DNA of 7,011 nucleotides, taken from positions 1-7,011 of the forward strand of contig NZ_JAIWNS010000230.1 in the NCBI RefSeq assembly GCF_020216685.1. The letters are read 5' to 3'. Origin of the DNA: Methanospirillum hungatei (GTDB lineage Archaea > Halobacteriota > Methanomicrobia > Methanomicrobiales > Methanospirillaceae). Within the stretch, counting starts at the first letter, position 1. Each line of letters starts with the position of its first letter. Of the stretch, positions 1 to 6,044 are shown piece after piece. Made by a program: the position numbers and the translations under genes. A model generated the notes under the pieces. That model searched no databases. It was not told the DNA's origin and saw nothing but the letters and a program-made list of their open reading frames with translations.

Positions 1-909
1 CGAAATAATGACCGGGAAGAGATCTATATCAGGGCTGGTTCAACCTCAAGACTTGCGACCCGTGAACAGCAGGCACGACTGTTTGCTGCCGGAGGAATTC
101 TTCATACTGAACTCCTTCCCGTTCCTGGAACCTCATTCCAGTCCCTTGACCTTACCCGAATCCGGGAATATCTCACTCATATTATCCATGATCCGGAGAT
201 TCCTGACAAAGATGAAGACTGGATACGAAGGCTCACCGGACTTGGGATGCTCACGACCGTCTCCGGAGACAGAGTTGTCTGTACCATTGCCGGCATTGTT
301 CTCTTCGGGATACACCCACGGAAATATATGAGGCAGGCAGGAATCCGCCTTATCATATACGAATCAGAAGAGAAGACCTACCAGACATTCGTTGATACCG
401 TACTTGACGGGCCATGTACCGGACGATATATCACAAATGAACACGGAGTCAGAACACTCCAGGACCCAGGTCTCATTGAACGGTTCAGCGAGATGATTAT
501 GCCATTTATCTCAACCGGTGCGAGCACAGTCAATGATGAGTTCAGACTGACAAAAGACTGGCAATACCCCTTTGAAGCAATTCGTGAAGTGGTCATCAAC
601 GCCCTCTGCCACCGGGACTGGACACGGGCAGTTGATGTCGAAGTAAGCAGATATAGTGACAGGATTGAGATCATCAGCCCTGGTGCTCTTCCAAATTCCA
701 TGACCGTAGAGAAGATGATTGCAGGGCAGCGGTCTCCACGAAATCCATTGATAGTGGAAATATTACGTGACTATGGGTATGTTGAGAGCAGGGGGATGGG
801 TGTCAGAACCAAGGTGATTCCGCTGATGAAGATGAATAATAACAGAGAGCCGGTCTTTAAGGCAACTGAGGATTATCTGTGTACAGTCTTATACCGGAAA
901 TCAGAATAA
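1..909 (+). CDS. Schlafen/AlbA_2-type putative transcriptional regulator with GHKL ATPase-like domain (5' end outside window)
   Basis: The frame is open from base 1 to the TAA at 907-909, giving 302 codons without a start, so the gene is cut by the window edge; the ATG at 247 is internal. Residues 7-28 (EEIYIRAGSTSRLATREQQ...) match the end of an AlbA_2 (Schlafen-like) domain, which usually reads 'YIRxGSxxRxA'. Residues 183-300 look like the C-terminal GHKL/HATPase_c_4 domain of the COG2865 family: an N-box-like EVVINALCHRDW (195-206), a G1-like DRIEIISPGALP (220-231), and GYVESRGMGV (258-267). Members are predicted DNA-binding ATPase-like regulators; substrates and targets are largely unknown. 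Many relatives carry a winged helix after the ATPase-like domain, but this one stops about 35 residues after the G2-like motif, so it looks like a short version. It converges on fdhB with a 23-nt gap and is probably unrelated to it in function. The family call is fairly sure; the function is not. Confidence 0.85.
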   Translation, partial: RNNDREEIYIRAGSTSRLATREQQARLFAAGGILHTELLPVPGTSFQSLDLTRIREYLTHIIHDPEIPDKDEDWIRRLTGLGMLTTVSGDRVVCTIAGIVLFGIHPRKYMRQAGIRLIIYESEEKTYQTFVDTVLDGPCTGRYITNEHGVRTLQDPGLIERFSEMIMPFISTGASTVNDEFRLTKDWQYPFEAIREVVINALCHRDWTRAVDVEVSRYSDRIEIISPGALPNSMTVEKMIAGQRSPRNPLIVEILRDYGYVESRGMGVRTKVIPLMKMNNNREPVFKATEDYLCTVLYRKSE

Positions 910-924
910 TCCTCATCACACACG

Positions 925-931
925 AAAAAAA
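925..931 (-). terminator. Oligo-T terminator of the fdhAB operon
   Basis: Read on the minus strand, a run of seven T begins one base after the fdhB stop codon. Archaeal RNA polymerase commonly terminates at such T-tracts without a hairpin. The tract lies in the 23-nt gap between two convergent genes; the plus-strand gene has no matching T run in the gap. Confidence 0.55.
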
Positions 932-932
932 G

Positions 933-2111
933 TTAATTGGAATAATCTGGTCTTCCAAGTTTTGGCTCAAATGCGAGGTCGGCCTCACTCCTAATGGCAT
1001 GAGAGAATAAAGCCAGCGGAATATCCATGGCACAGAGTTCCTCACACTGACCACAGTTGACACATGAGTCTGAAATATGGGCAAACCGTCTCATATGGAA
1101 CATGGGTGACGGGGGCAGTGCACCCTGCTCGACCATGAGTGATTTCGTCTCCTTACCATTCCCTGCGACTGGCATGCAGACCGGACAGTTTTCTATACAG
1201 GAGTAGCATTTAATACACCGGGAGGTCTCACCGGCAATTGTATTCCAGAGATCAGCCTTGAGTGCAGTAAAGTCCTTTTTCCGCCATTTCTGACCCAGCT
1301 TTACCATGGCACCCTCAACCTTCTTTCTGATCTCAATTCCTTTAGGATCAGCAGGGGTAGTTGCAATGGCACCGGCTTTTACGGCTTTTTGTATAAGTTC
1401 TGCTCCCTTATCACTGCAAACCTCAACGAAGGTTGCTTTCCCTGCCTTATCACCGATGACTCCCCAGTTTCCACAGGCAAGATCTGCCTCACGAGGCACT
1501 TTATAAAGACACCGACGGCAGTTGGACCGGCGTCCATACCCGCTCTCTTCCAGCTCATCAATGGAGATCCCTTTATGTCCACCTTCATACTCGATGATAA
1601 ACTGGCCCTTGTCAATCTCCTCCTTGTGAACGGTATTTGGATCAACCTGGTAGACATCACGTATCATAGTCCGGGCCTTGACCGGGGAGACGGTACCACC
1701 ACAGTTCACCCCGATGAGCAGGAGGTTTGAAAGGTTCACCCCTTTACGTTTTGCCAGTTCATGCAAAGCCATAAGGTCACAGCCTTTAACGGTAACGGCT
1801 AGCTTCTTGTCAGGTGAGCCTTTCTGGAACTTCTGGACCACTTTTGCGATCAGGAGTGTCCCGCAGTGTAAAGATCCGGCAGTTCCGACCAGCTCCTTTG
1901 GATCGGTGACGACGGTCGGGACTGCATCATAGATATCCTGCCCTTTCTGCACGGCAAGAACCGCATCAACCATCTTGTTGGTAAGGGCATATTTTAAGAG
2001 ACCGGTAACGGCACCACCGCACTCTGCTTTTTGTGCGATCTGATCCTCAGTCGTCCATGCATAGACCATATCACCAGCCTTAATGGCAGGTTTTGAGTCA
2101 AAAAGTCCCAT
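933..2111 (-). CDS. fdhB: Formate dehydrogenase beta subunit, F420-reducing
   Basis: This is the 392-residue F420-binding iron-sulfur flavoprotein subunit of methanogen formate dehydrogenase. It takes electrons from FdhA and reduces coenzyme F420 through FAD in the cytoplasm. The N-terminal FrhB-type motif CGGAVTGLLKYAL starts at C31. Further conserved cysteines lie at C83, C111 (KGCDLMALHE), C137, C198/C201 (NCRRC) and C213; some of these are the likely ligands of an FrhB-type [4Fe-4S] cluster. The C-terminal region carries two ferredoxin-like cluster motifs, C299-x2-C302-x2-C305-x3-C309 and C350-x2-C353-x2-C356-x3-C360. The length is close to that of characterised FdhB proteins (about 400 residues). 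The ATG directly abuts the fdhA stop (TAA-ATG, no gap), and a GGAGG lies 8 nt upstream inside fdhA, so the two are surely co-transcribed and perhaps translationally coupled. All expected motifs are present. Confidence 0.96.
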   Translation of the reverse strand: MGLFDSKPAIKAGDMVYAWTTEDQIAQKAECGGAVTGLLKYALTNKMVDAVLAVQKGQDIYDAVPTVVTDPKELVGTAGSLHCGTLLIAKVVQKFQKGSPDKKLAVTVKGCDLMALHELAKRKGVNLSNLLLIGVNCGGTVSPVKARTMIRDVYQVDPNTVHKEEIDKGQFIIEYEGGHKGISIDELEESGYGRRSNCRRCLYKVPREADLACGNWGVIGDKAGKATFVEVCSDKGAELIQKAVKAGAIATTPADPKGIEIRKKVEGAMVKLGQKWRKKDFTALKADLWNTIAGETSRCIKCYSCIENCPVCMPVAGNGKETKSLMVEQGALPPSPMFHMRRFAHISDSCVNCGQCEELCAMDIPLALFSHAIRSEADLAFEPKLGRPDYSN

Positions 2112-4175
2112 TTATTTCGCCTCCGCAATCTTCTCTATCTTCACCGCACAGGCCTTGGACTCAGGAATTTTTGCAACCGGGTCCAGAGCATTGATAGTCA
2201 GGACATTTGCGGCACATTCAGCATAGTGAAACGGGATGAAGACAACCCCAGGCATGATATCCGGTGTTACCCGTGCAGGGATGGTAATCTCTCCCCTCCT
2301 TGTTTTTGCTTTTACCTTCTCTTTATCTGCGATGCCCAGTTTCTTTGCATCCTCCGTGTTTATCTCAACCCATCCGGTCGGTTCTTCACGCTCAAGACTT
2401 GCAGACCGGCGGGTCATGGTACCGGTATGCCACTGCCAGATGGAACGTCCGGTTGTCAGCACAAACGGGTATTCACTGTCCGGAACTTCCTGAGGCCATT
2501 TGAAGGGGATGCCTGTCATGAGACCCTTTCCATCCGGCATACCGAACTTCTCACCATGGAGAATCGGTGTTCCAGGATGATCCTTCGTAGGACATGGCCA
2601 GTGAAGTGCTTCAGGCCGGTTCAGACGCTCATAGGTCATCCCGCCATAGGAGGGAGTGAGTGTTGCCATCTCATTAAACACGTCTTCAGAAGTCTTCCAT
2701 GGGAACTGGGCACCATACCCCATCTTTGCTGCGATTGATGCGATGATCTCCCAGTCACCTTTTGCTTCTCCAGGTGGATTCTGTGCTTTTCGCCACATCT
2801 GAACCCTGCGTTCGGTTGAAGTCTGTGTCCCGTCCTTCTCTGCATAGCAGGCAGCCGGAAGAACCACATCAGCAAATTCAGCGGTCTCGTTCAGGAATAT
2901 ATCCTGGACAACGAGGAAATCCAGAGTCTTTAATGCATGCTCGACATGAGTGAGGTCAGGATCTGATATCATCGGATTTTCCCCCATGATATACAGGCAC
3001 TTTATCTCACCGGGTTTTTCAGTGAGGACATTCATGAGCGTGGTGACTTCATATCCGTTCTCACCCTTTGCAATCCCGTCCGGAAACTTCCAGCCATCTG
3101 CAAACTTCTTTTGGGCTGCCTCATCGATGACCTTCTGGTATGCCGTGTAAACCACCGGGAGACATCCCATGTCACAGGCACCCTGCACATTATTCTGTCC
3201 ACGAAGGGCATTCACACCAGTCCCCGGCCGCCCAAGATTTCCGGTCAGCATCTGCAGGTTGCCACAGGACTTGACATTGTCAACGCCGGTGGTGTGCTGG
3301 GTGATACCCATGGAGTAGAGAATTGCACTTGCCCCTGACTTTGCAAACCATTCTGCAGCAGTCTTGATCTTGTCAGCAGGAACACCGGTAATCTTTGAGA
3401 CGTTCTCAAGGCTGTACTCATCCTTCATGACCTCTTTCTTGAGTTCCTCAAACCCATTGCAGCGGTTTTGAATAAACTCCTTGTTTTCCCAGCCGTTCCG
3501 TATGATCTCCTGCATCATACCGTTCAGCAGAGCAACATCGGTACCTGACCTGAACTGGAGATACAGATCAGCCTGTTTTCCGGTGGGCGTGTACCGGGGG
3601 TCGGCATAGATGAACTTTGCACCCTTAGCCTTTGCCTGCATAACCCGGTGCCCGATAAGCGGGTGGCATTCAAAGGTGTTTGACCCGATGATGAACACAC
3701 ATCTGGATTCTGCGATATCACCGATCGAGTTTGTCATGGCACCTGATCCAAAAATATTTGCAAGTCCTGCTACGGTGGAAGCATGACACAGACGGGCACA
3801 GTGATCAATGTGCTTTGTCTTGAGCACACCCCTGGCAAACTTCATCATGGCGTAGTTGTCTTCGTTTGAGACCCTGGCTGAGGCAAGACAGGCACACTCA
3901 TCTGGTTTATAAGACTTGAACTTTTCAGCAACAAGTTTGAGTGCTTCATCCCAGGAGGCCTCGACAAATTTTCCATCCTTTTTGATGAGTGGTTTTTTCA
4001 GCCGGTCAGGGCTGTTGATAAATTCATATGCATAGGTCCCTTTCGGGCATAATTTTCCTTCATTCACCGGAGAACGCTGATAGGGTGCAACCCCGGTTAC
4101 CATTCCTTTGTCTACGACCAGATTGAATGAACATCCGGTTCCGCAGTACGGGCAGGTCGTCTGAACATACTTCAT
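2112..4175 (-). CDS. fdhA: Formate dehydrogenase alpha subunit, molybdopterin type, Cys form
   Basis: This is the catalytic subunit (687 residues) that oxidises formate to CO2 at a Mo- or W-bis-pyranopterin centre and passes electrons by a [4Fe-4S] cluster to FdhB. The cluster motif is at the N-terminus: C8-x2-C11-x3-C15 and C43. The active site reads DHCARLCHAST, with C130 (codon TGT) where selenocysteine sits in E. coli FdhF, followed by H131. The catalytic arginine is probably R325 in ALRGQNNVQGACDMG. The C-terminal molybdopterin-dinucleotide-binding domain covers about 565-687. I chose the ATG at 4175 because GAGG precedes it by 6 nt and MKYVQTTCPYCGTGC is the usual family start. An in-frame GTG at 4208 would add 11 residues, but it has no binding site and lies inside an inverted repeat. 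No fdhC transporter gene is adjacent. The length matches family members (about 685). Confidence 0.97.
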   Translation of the reverse strand: MKYVQTTCPYCGTGCSFNLVVDKGMVTGVAPYQRSPVNEGKLCPKGTYAYEFINSPDRLKKPLIKKDGKFVEASWDEALKLVAEKFKSYKPDECACLASARVSNEDNYAMMKFARGVLKTKHIDHCARLCHASTVAGLANIFGSGAMTNSIGDIAESRCVFIIGSNTFECHPLIGHRVMQAKAKGAKFIYADPRYTPTGKQADLYLQFRSGTDVALLNGMMQEIIRNGWENKEFIQNRCNGFEELKKEVMKDEYSLENVSKITGVPADKIKTAAEWFAKSGASAILYSMGITQHTTGVDNVKSCGNLQMLTGNLGRPGTGVNALRGQNNVQGACDMGCLPVVYTAYQKVIDEAAQKKFADGWKFPDGIAKGENGYEVTTLMNVLTEKPGEIKCLYIMGENPMISDPDLTHVEHALKTLDFLVVQDIFLNETAEFADVVLPAACYAEKDGTQTSTERRVQMWRKAQNPPGEAKGDWEIIASIAAKMGYGAQFPWKTSEDVFNEMATLTPSYGGMTYERLNRPEALHWPCPTKDHPGTPILHGEKFGMPDGKGLMTGIPFKWPQEVPDSEYPFVLTTGRSIWQWHTGTMTRRSASLEREEPTGWVEINTEDAKKLGIADKEKVKAKTRRGEITIPARVTPDIMPGVVFIPFHYAECAANVLTINALDPVAKIPESKACAVKIEKIAEAK
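2120..2124 (-). promoter_or_regulatory. Ribosome binding site of fdhB
   Basis: The minus strand reads GGAGG here, 8 nt before the fdhB ATG and inside the last codons of fdhA. It fixes the fdhB start and suggests that ribosomes reload at the junction. Confidence 0.85.
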
Positions 4176-4181
4176 AAATTC

Positions 4182-4185
4182 CCTC
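4182..4185 (-). promoter_or_regulatory. Ribosome binding site of fdhA
   Basis: The minus strand reads GAGG (within AAGAGGGAA) 6 nt before the ATG at 4175. It decides between this start and the upstream in-frame GTG at 4208, which has nothing comparable. Confidence 0.75.
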
Positions 4186-4201
4186 TTATGGATGCTGTAA
4201 G

Positions 4202-4228
4202 CTATCACGGCTGCACATACCGTGATAG
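4202..4228 (-). promoter_or_regulatory. Perfect 9-bp inverted repeat before fdhA (operator or leader hairpin)
   Basis: CTATCACGG (4202-4210) and CCGTGATAG (4220-4228) are perfect inverted copies around a 9-nt spacer. If the TATA box at 4243-4251 is used, transcription would start near 4222, within this dyad, so a bound protein would block initiation. If the upstream promoter is used, the dyad becomes a 9-bp RNA hairpin about 26 nt before the start codon. The regulator is unknown. Confidence 0.7.
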
Positions 4229-4240
4229 GAAAGCCCTATC
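4224..4240 (-). repeat. Second inverted repeat sharing an arm with the fdhA dyad
   Basis: GATAGG (4224-4229) pairs with CCTATC (4235-4240) over a 5-nt spacer. It uses bases 4224-4228, which also belong to the 9-bp dyad at 4202-4228, so the two structures exclude each other. The result is three alternating CTATC/GATAG half-sites. Confidence 0.6.
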
Positions 4241-4242
4241 GA

Positions 4243-4251
4243 CCTATATAT
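4243..4251 (-). promoter_or_regulatory. Candidate proximal TATA box of fdhA
   Basis: The minus strand reads ATATATAGG, a good archaeal TATA box, with CTCGGG just upstream as a moderate BRE. The start site would fall about 25 nt downstream, near 4222, giving a leader of roughly 47 nt. Confidence 0.5.
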
Positions 4252-4305
4252 CCCGAGTTTCCAAAGACCAGTGCCAGGGTTTCATTGATCCCGGTGAAAA
4301 ACCTG

Positions 4306-4316
4306 TATAAATTCCG
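4306..4316 (-). promoter_or_regulatory. Candidate distal BRE/TATA box of fdhA
   Basis: The minus strand reads CGGAA-TTTATA, a purine-rich BRE directly followed by a TATA box, close to archaeal consensus. The start would be near 4283 and the fdhA leader about 107 nt, including both overlapping dyads. On the plus strand the same bases read TATAAAT, so the direction of this promoter is uncertain. Confidence 0.4.
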
Positions 4317-4438
4317 ATGAACGGATGACAGATGCGGATATCCGGTTGAAGATGTGCGTGGTTTTGGTGAAGAAAGAGACGGAGATCCGGTTTGTTTTCC
4401 ATGAGCGATCATTTCGGTTTCCTGCATTCTTTGGAACA

Positions 4439-4460
4439 TATCACGACAAAGCTCGTGGTA
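4439..4460. repeat. Inverted repeat with a half-site similar to the fdhA dyad
   Basis: TATCACGA (4439-4446) and TCGTGGTA (4453-4460) pair over a 6-nt spacer, with one G-T pair. The half-site TATCACG is identical to seven bases of the fdhA dyad at 4203-4209, but the spacing between half-sites differs. Confidence 0.45.
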
Positions 4461-4613
4461 CTACGTACTGATTGGAGTGAAACAGGCCCTCTTTCCTGTT
4501 TCCATGCACATATTCACAGCCACATGCCCCCATGAGAATATGTACACAGATATCCGATCAGGACTGAACTGGAGGCTGACTAATAATATCTATCCCTGAT
4601 GGATAAGCATTTG

Positions 4614-4648
4614 CATTTCAATTCTGCCATGCATTACAGAATTAAATG
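4614..4648. repeat. 12-bp inverted repeat followed by a T-rich stretch on the plus strand
   Basis: CATTT-c-AATTCTG (4614-4626) pairs with CAGAATT-AAATG (4637-4648) apart from one bulged C at 4619; the loop is 10 nt. On the plus strand it is followed by TTTTATTTTGTTTT (4649-4662), so it resembles a terminator for plus-strand transcription, although no plus-strand gene lies before it. On the minus strand it lies 66 nt after the TPR stop codon. Confidence 0.5.
4625..4638 (-). repeat. 14-nt repeated element, copy 1 (downstream of the TPR gene)
   Basis: The minus strand reads TGTAATGCATGGCA, an exact match to 5371-5384. It starts 76 nt after the TPR stop codon and partly overlaps the dyad at 4614-4648. 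Confidence 0.7.
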
Positions 4649-4690
4649 TTTTATTTTGTTTTCAGACAAGAGTAAGCGTGTGAAGATTAC

Positions 4691-4696
4691 AAAAAA
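4691..4696 (-). terminator. Oligo-T terminator of the TPR gene
   Basis: Six T in a row on the minus strand, 18 nt after the stop codon at 4715-4717. This is the usual form of an archaeal terminator. No hairpin is evident directly before it. Confidence 0.45.
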
Positions 4697-4714
4697 GTGG
4701 GATGATCTTATGCA

Positions 4715-5101
4715 CTATACCCGGTACCGGGGGCAAGGAGCACTCATGGCAAGGGATATCCCTTTTTGAATATACATAAGCCCCTCTTCCTGGCTCCCGA
4801 TCTTTCGAAGAGTCATTCCTTTATTATACCAGACTTCTGCATTGTACGGATCAGATTCGAGTGCCTTGTCATACCAGACCAGTGCATCTGCATGGTTTCC
4901 CATATGATCCAGGCAATCTGCAACCTTTTGAAATGCCCGCCCATTATTCGGCTCTTTTTCAATAATCTCTTTATACAGCCTGATTGCGATCTCATACTCA
5001 CCCCTTATCTGACATTCATCAGCAGCACAAAAGACTGATTCAATCAGGGGATCGATTGTCGCATACATTCGCTCAAAAGCTGACTTTCCCTCTGTTGACA
5101 T
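4715..5101 (-). CDS. Small TPR-repeat protein
   Basis: This predicted cytoplasmic protein of 128 residues is made of about three tetratricopeptide repeats: 23-53 (...RGEYEIAIRLYKEIIEKEPNN), 54-87 (FQKVADCLDHMGNHADAL...ALESDPYN) and 88-121 (VWYNKGMTLRKIGSQEEGL...). The canonical W/L-G-Y-A-F-A-P spacing is clear, especially in the last two. No signal peptide or membrane segment is visible. TPR arrays act as protein-binding scaffolds; the partner cannot be told. The ATG at 5101 has AGGA 5 nt upstream (and a second AGGA nearby), a modest binding site. It is probably its own transcription unit, since 539 and 364 nt separate it from fdhA and cheW and a T-tract follows it. The protein could be a complete small scaffold or the remnant of a larger TPR protein; I see no frame that would extend it. 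Confidence 0.85.
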   Translation of the reverse strand: MSTEGKSAFERMYATIDPLIESVFCAADECQIRGEYEIAIRLYKEIIEKEPNNGRAFQKVADCLDHMGNHADALVWYDKALESDPYNAEVWYNKGMTLRKIGSQEEGLMYIQKGISLAMSAPCPRYRV

Positions 5102-5121
5102 GTGTATCCTGTCCTAAAAAA

Positions 5122-5195
5122 CAAAGACCGGGAAAAATACCCCAAGACGCTTATCACACACACAGAAGACTCCCTTTTACCTTTCCTGGTCTTTG
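5122..5195 (-). repeat. 14-bp inverted repeat in the TPR gene leader
   Basis: CAAAGACCGGGAAA (5122-5135) and TTTCCTGGTCTTTG (5182-5195) are inverted copies, 13 of 14 positions matching, with a 46-nt spacer. The inner arm ends 20 nt before the TPR start codon. In plus-strand RNA the odd pair is G-U, while in the minus-strand leader it is an A-C mismatch. It could be a leader hairpin or a split protein-binding site. Confidence 0.5.
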
Positions 5196-5366
5196 GCCTG
5201 CAACCAGAATATTCAGATGATACATCTCAGATCCATGTGGCGATTCTCTTGTCCGGTGAAGAATAGACATATGAATTGATTGTTCATCATTTATGGGATA
5301 GTACTTGAGGTAATTTCAATTTAGAGAATATATTGATAAGGATATGCCATTCAGATATGCACGTCA

Positions 5367-5384
5367 GTAATGCCATGCATTACA
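5367..5384 (-). repeat. 14-nt repeated element, copy 2, within a 7-bp palindrome (downstream of cheW)
   Basis: GTAATGC-CAT-GCATTAC (5367-5383) is a perfect 7-bp hairpin with a 3-nt loop. Bases 5371-5384 match 4625-4638 exactly. On the minus strand the element lies 81 nt after the cheW stop and immediately behind its T-tract. Confidence 0.7.
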
Positions 5385-5386
5385 AC

Positions 5387-5450
5387 AAAAAAAGGGGATT
5401 TAAATGGAAGAATAACAATTTCCCCCGGATAAAAGGATATTTACGGGGGA
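5387..5450 (-). terminator. cheW terminator: GC hairpin plus T-tract
   Basis: In the minus-strand transcript, a hairpin with arms 5444-5450 and 5421-5427 (TCCCCCG/CGGGGGA, 16-nt loop) begins 15 nt after the cheW stop. A tract of seven T (5387-5393) follows 27 nt further on. The T-tract is probably the termination site, and the hairpin may protect the 3' end. Confidence 0.6.
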
Positions 5451-5465
5451 GATCCGGACACGGGA

Positions 5466-6035
5466 TCAGAGCTCAGCGGCGATTTTTTCGATCATGGTCC
5501 TGATATCAAGCCAGACAACCAGCCCGCTTTTATCCTTCTCACCGGTTGTTTTTGTCTTCTTCCTGATAACACCAAGAATGTCCCGGTGAGTCTTCTGCGA
5601 TGATGTATTCTCCTTGTCGATATCTTCATTTCCATAGGTTGTAACAGAGAAGACATCGTCCACGAGGATGCCTATTGGCTTTTCTGTTATCGAACGATCG
5701 AGCACGATGATCCGCGATTTTTTCTTCCCTGATGATTCGGTGGTGATATGCATGAGATCTTTGAGATCAATGATGGTGGTTATCATTCCCCGAAGGTCAA
5801 TGATGCCTTTCAGATAGGGAGGAGTATTGGGGAGCGGAGTAACTTCAGTCTGGGTGATCACCTCCCTGGTATCAAAGAGATCAATTGCAAAGAGTTCATT
5901 GCCAAGGATGAACTCAACGACCTGGATGGTCCCTGCCCCCTTCGTCCTGATCCGTGACATTGTCTGAACGGGAGCCTGTATTGCAGGTCCTTCCTCATCA
6001 AAGGCTGCCTGGGCCTCAACACTATAGGTTGCCAT
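5466..6035 (-). CDS. cheW: CheW-like chemotaxis coupling protein
   Basis: CheW proteins couple chemoreceptors to the kinase CheA in cytoplasmic signalling arrays. The 189-residue product has one CheW domain from about 36 to 186: IQVVEFILGNELFAIDL (37-53), the hallmark GIIDLRGMITTIIDL (78-92), and IGILVDDVFSVTTY (121-134). The first 35 residues are an extra, Ala/Gln-rich N-terminal tail that most short CheW proteins lack. I chose the ATG at 6035 because AGGAG/GAGG lies 7-10 nt upstream. An in-frame ATG at 6068 would add 11 residues that encode that very binding site, so it is unlikely. The gene stands alone with its own hairpin and T-tract; no cheA or receptor lies in the window. It is transcribed divergently from a receiver-domain gene, so joint regulation is possible. 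It could serve a signalling pathway other than taxis. Confidence 0.92.
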   Translation of the reverse strand: MATYSVEAQAAFDEEGPAIQAPVQTMSRIRTKGAGTIQVVEFILGNELFAIDLFDTREVITQTEVTPLPNTPPYLKGIIDLRGMITTIIDLKDLMHITTESSGKKKSRIIVLDRSITEKPIGILVDDVFSVTTYGNEDIDKENTSSQKTHRDILGVIRKKTKTTGEKDKSGLVVWLDIRTMIEKIAAEL

Positions 6036-6044
6036 GATATATCC

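Larger units (their letters stand above)
4176..4714. other. 539-nt gene-free upstream region of fdhA
   Basis: No convincing gene lies here. The one longer frame (4439-4236, minus, 67 codons) has low-complexity, Ser/Pro-rich content and no ribosome binding site, and it runs through a TATA box. The stretch holds two candidate fdhA promoters (4243-4251 and 4306-4316), overlapping dyads at 4202-4240, a dyad at 4439-4460 (TATCACGA/TCGTGGTA, 8 bp with one G-T pair), a small dyad at 4591-4605 (TATCC/GGATA), a larger dyad at 4614-4648, and a T-tract at 4691-4696 behind the TPR gene. It is long for an archaeal promoter region, which leaves room for regulation or a small RNA. Confidence 0.7.
5102..5465. 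other. 364-nt gene-free region between the TPR and cheW genes
   Basis: No plausible gene is present. It holds a long inverted repeat before the TPR gene (5122-5195), TATA-like minus-strand sequences around 5286-5293 and 5327-5334, two GATATGC copies (5341-5347 and 5354-5360), a palindromic copy of the 14-nt element (5367-5384), and the cheW terminator (5387-5450). Which TATA box serves the TPR gene cannot be decided by reading alone. Confidence 0.65.

Noticed and set aside
378..701. 107-codon minus-strand frame opposite the AlbA_2/GHKL gene
   Set aside because: Antisense shadow; the plus-strand frame has clear family motifs across the same bases.
2226..2738. 170-codon plus-strand frame opposite fdhA
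   Set aside because: Antisense shadow of a well-supported gene, with Cys/His-rich composition and no domain.
3785..3805. Possible selenocysteine codon at the FdhA active site
   Set aside because: The active-site codon reads TGT (Cys), not TGA, and no recoding is needed anywhere in the gene.
4176..4208. Longer fdhA start at the GTG 4208
   Set aside because: Adds 11 residues not typical of FdhA, lacks a ribosome binding site and lies inside the dyad; the ATG at 4175 has GAGG at good spacing.
4236..4439. 67-codon minus-strand frame in the fdhA upstream region
   Set aside because: No ribosome binding site, low-complexity Ser/Pro-rich content, no recognisable domain, and it runs through both candidate fdhA promoters.
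4591..4605. Small inverted repeat TATCC/GGATA
   Set aside because: Only 5 bp, A/T-rich and without context; expected by chance.
5341..5384. Clustered GATATGC/ATGCCAT repeats as a CRISPR-like or iteron array
   Set aside because: Copies are 7 nt with irregular spacing and only two of each; not an array.
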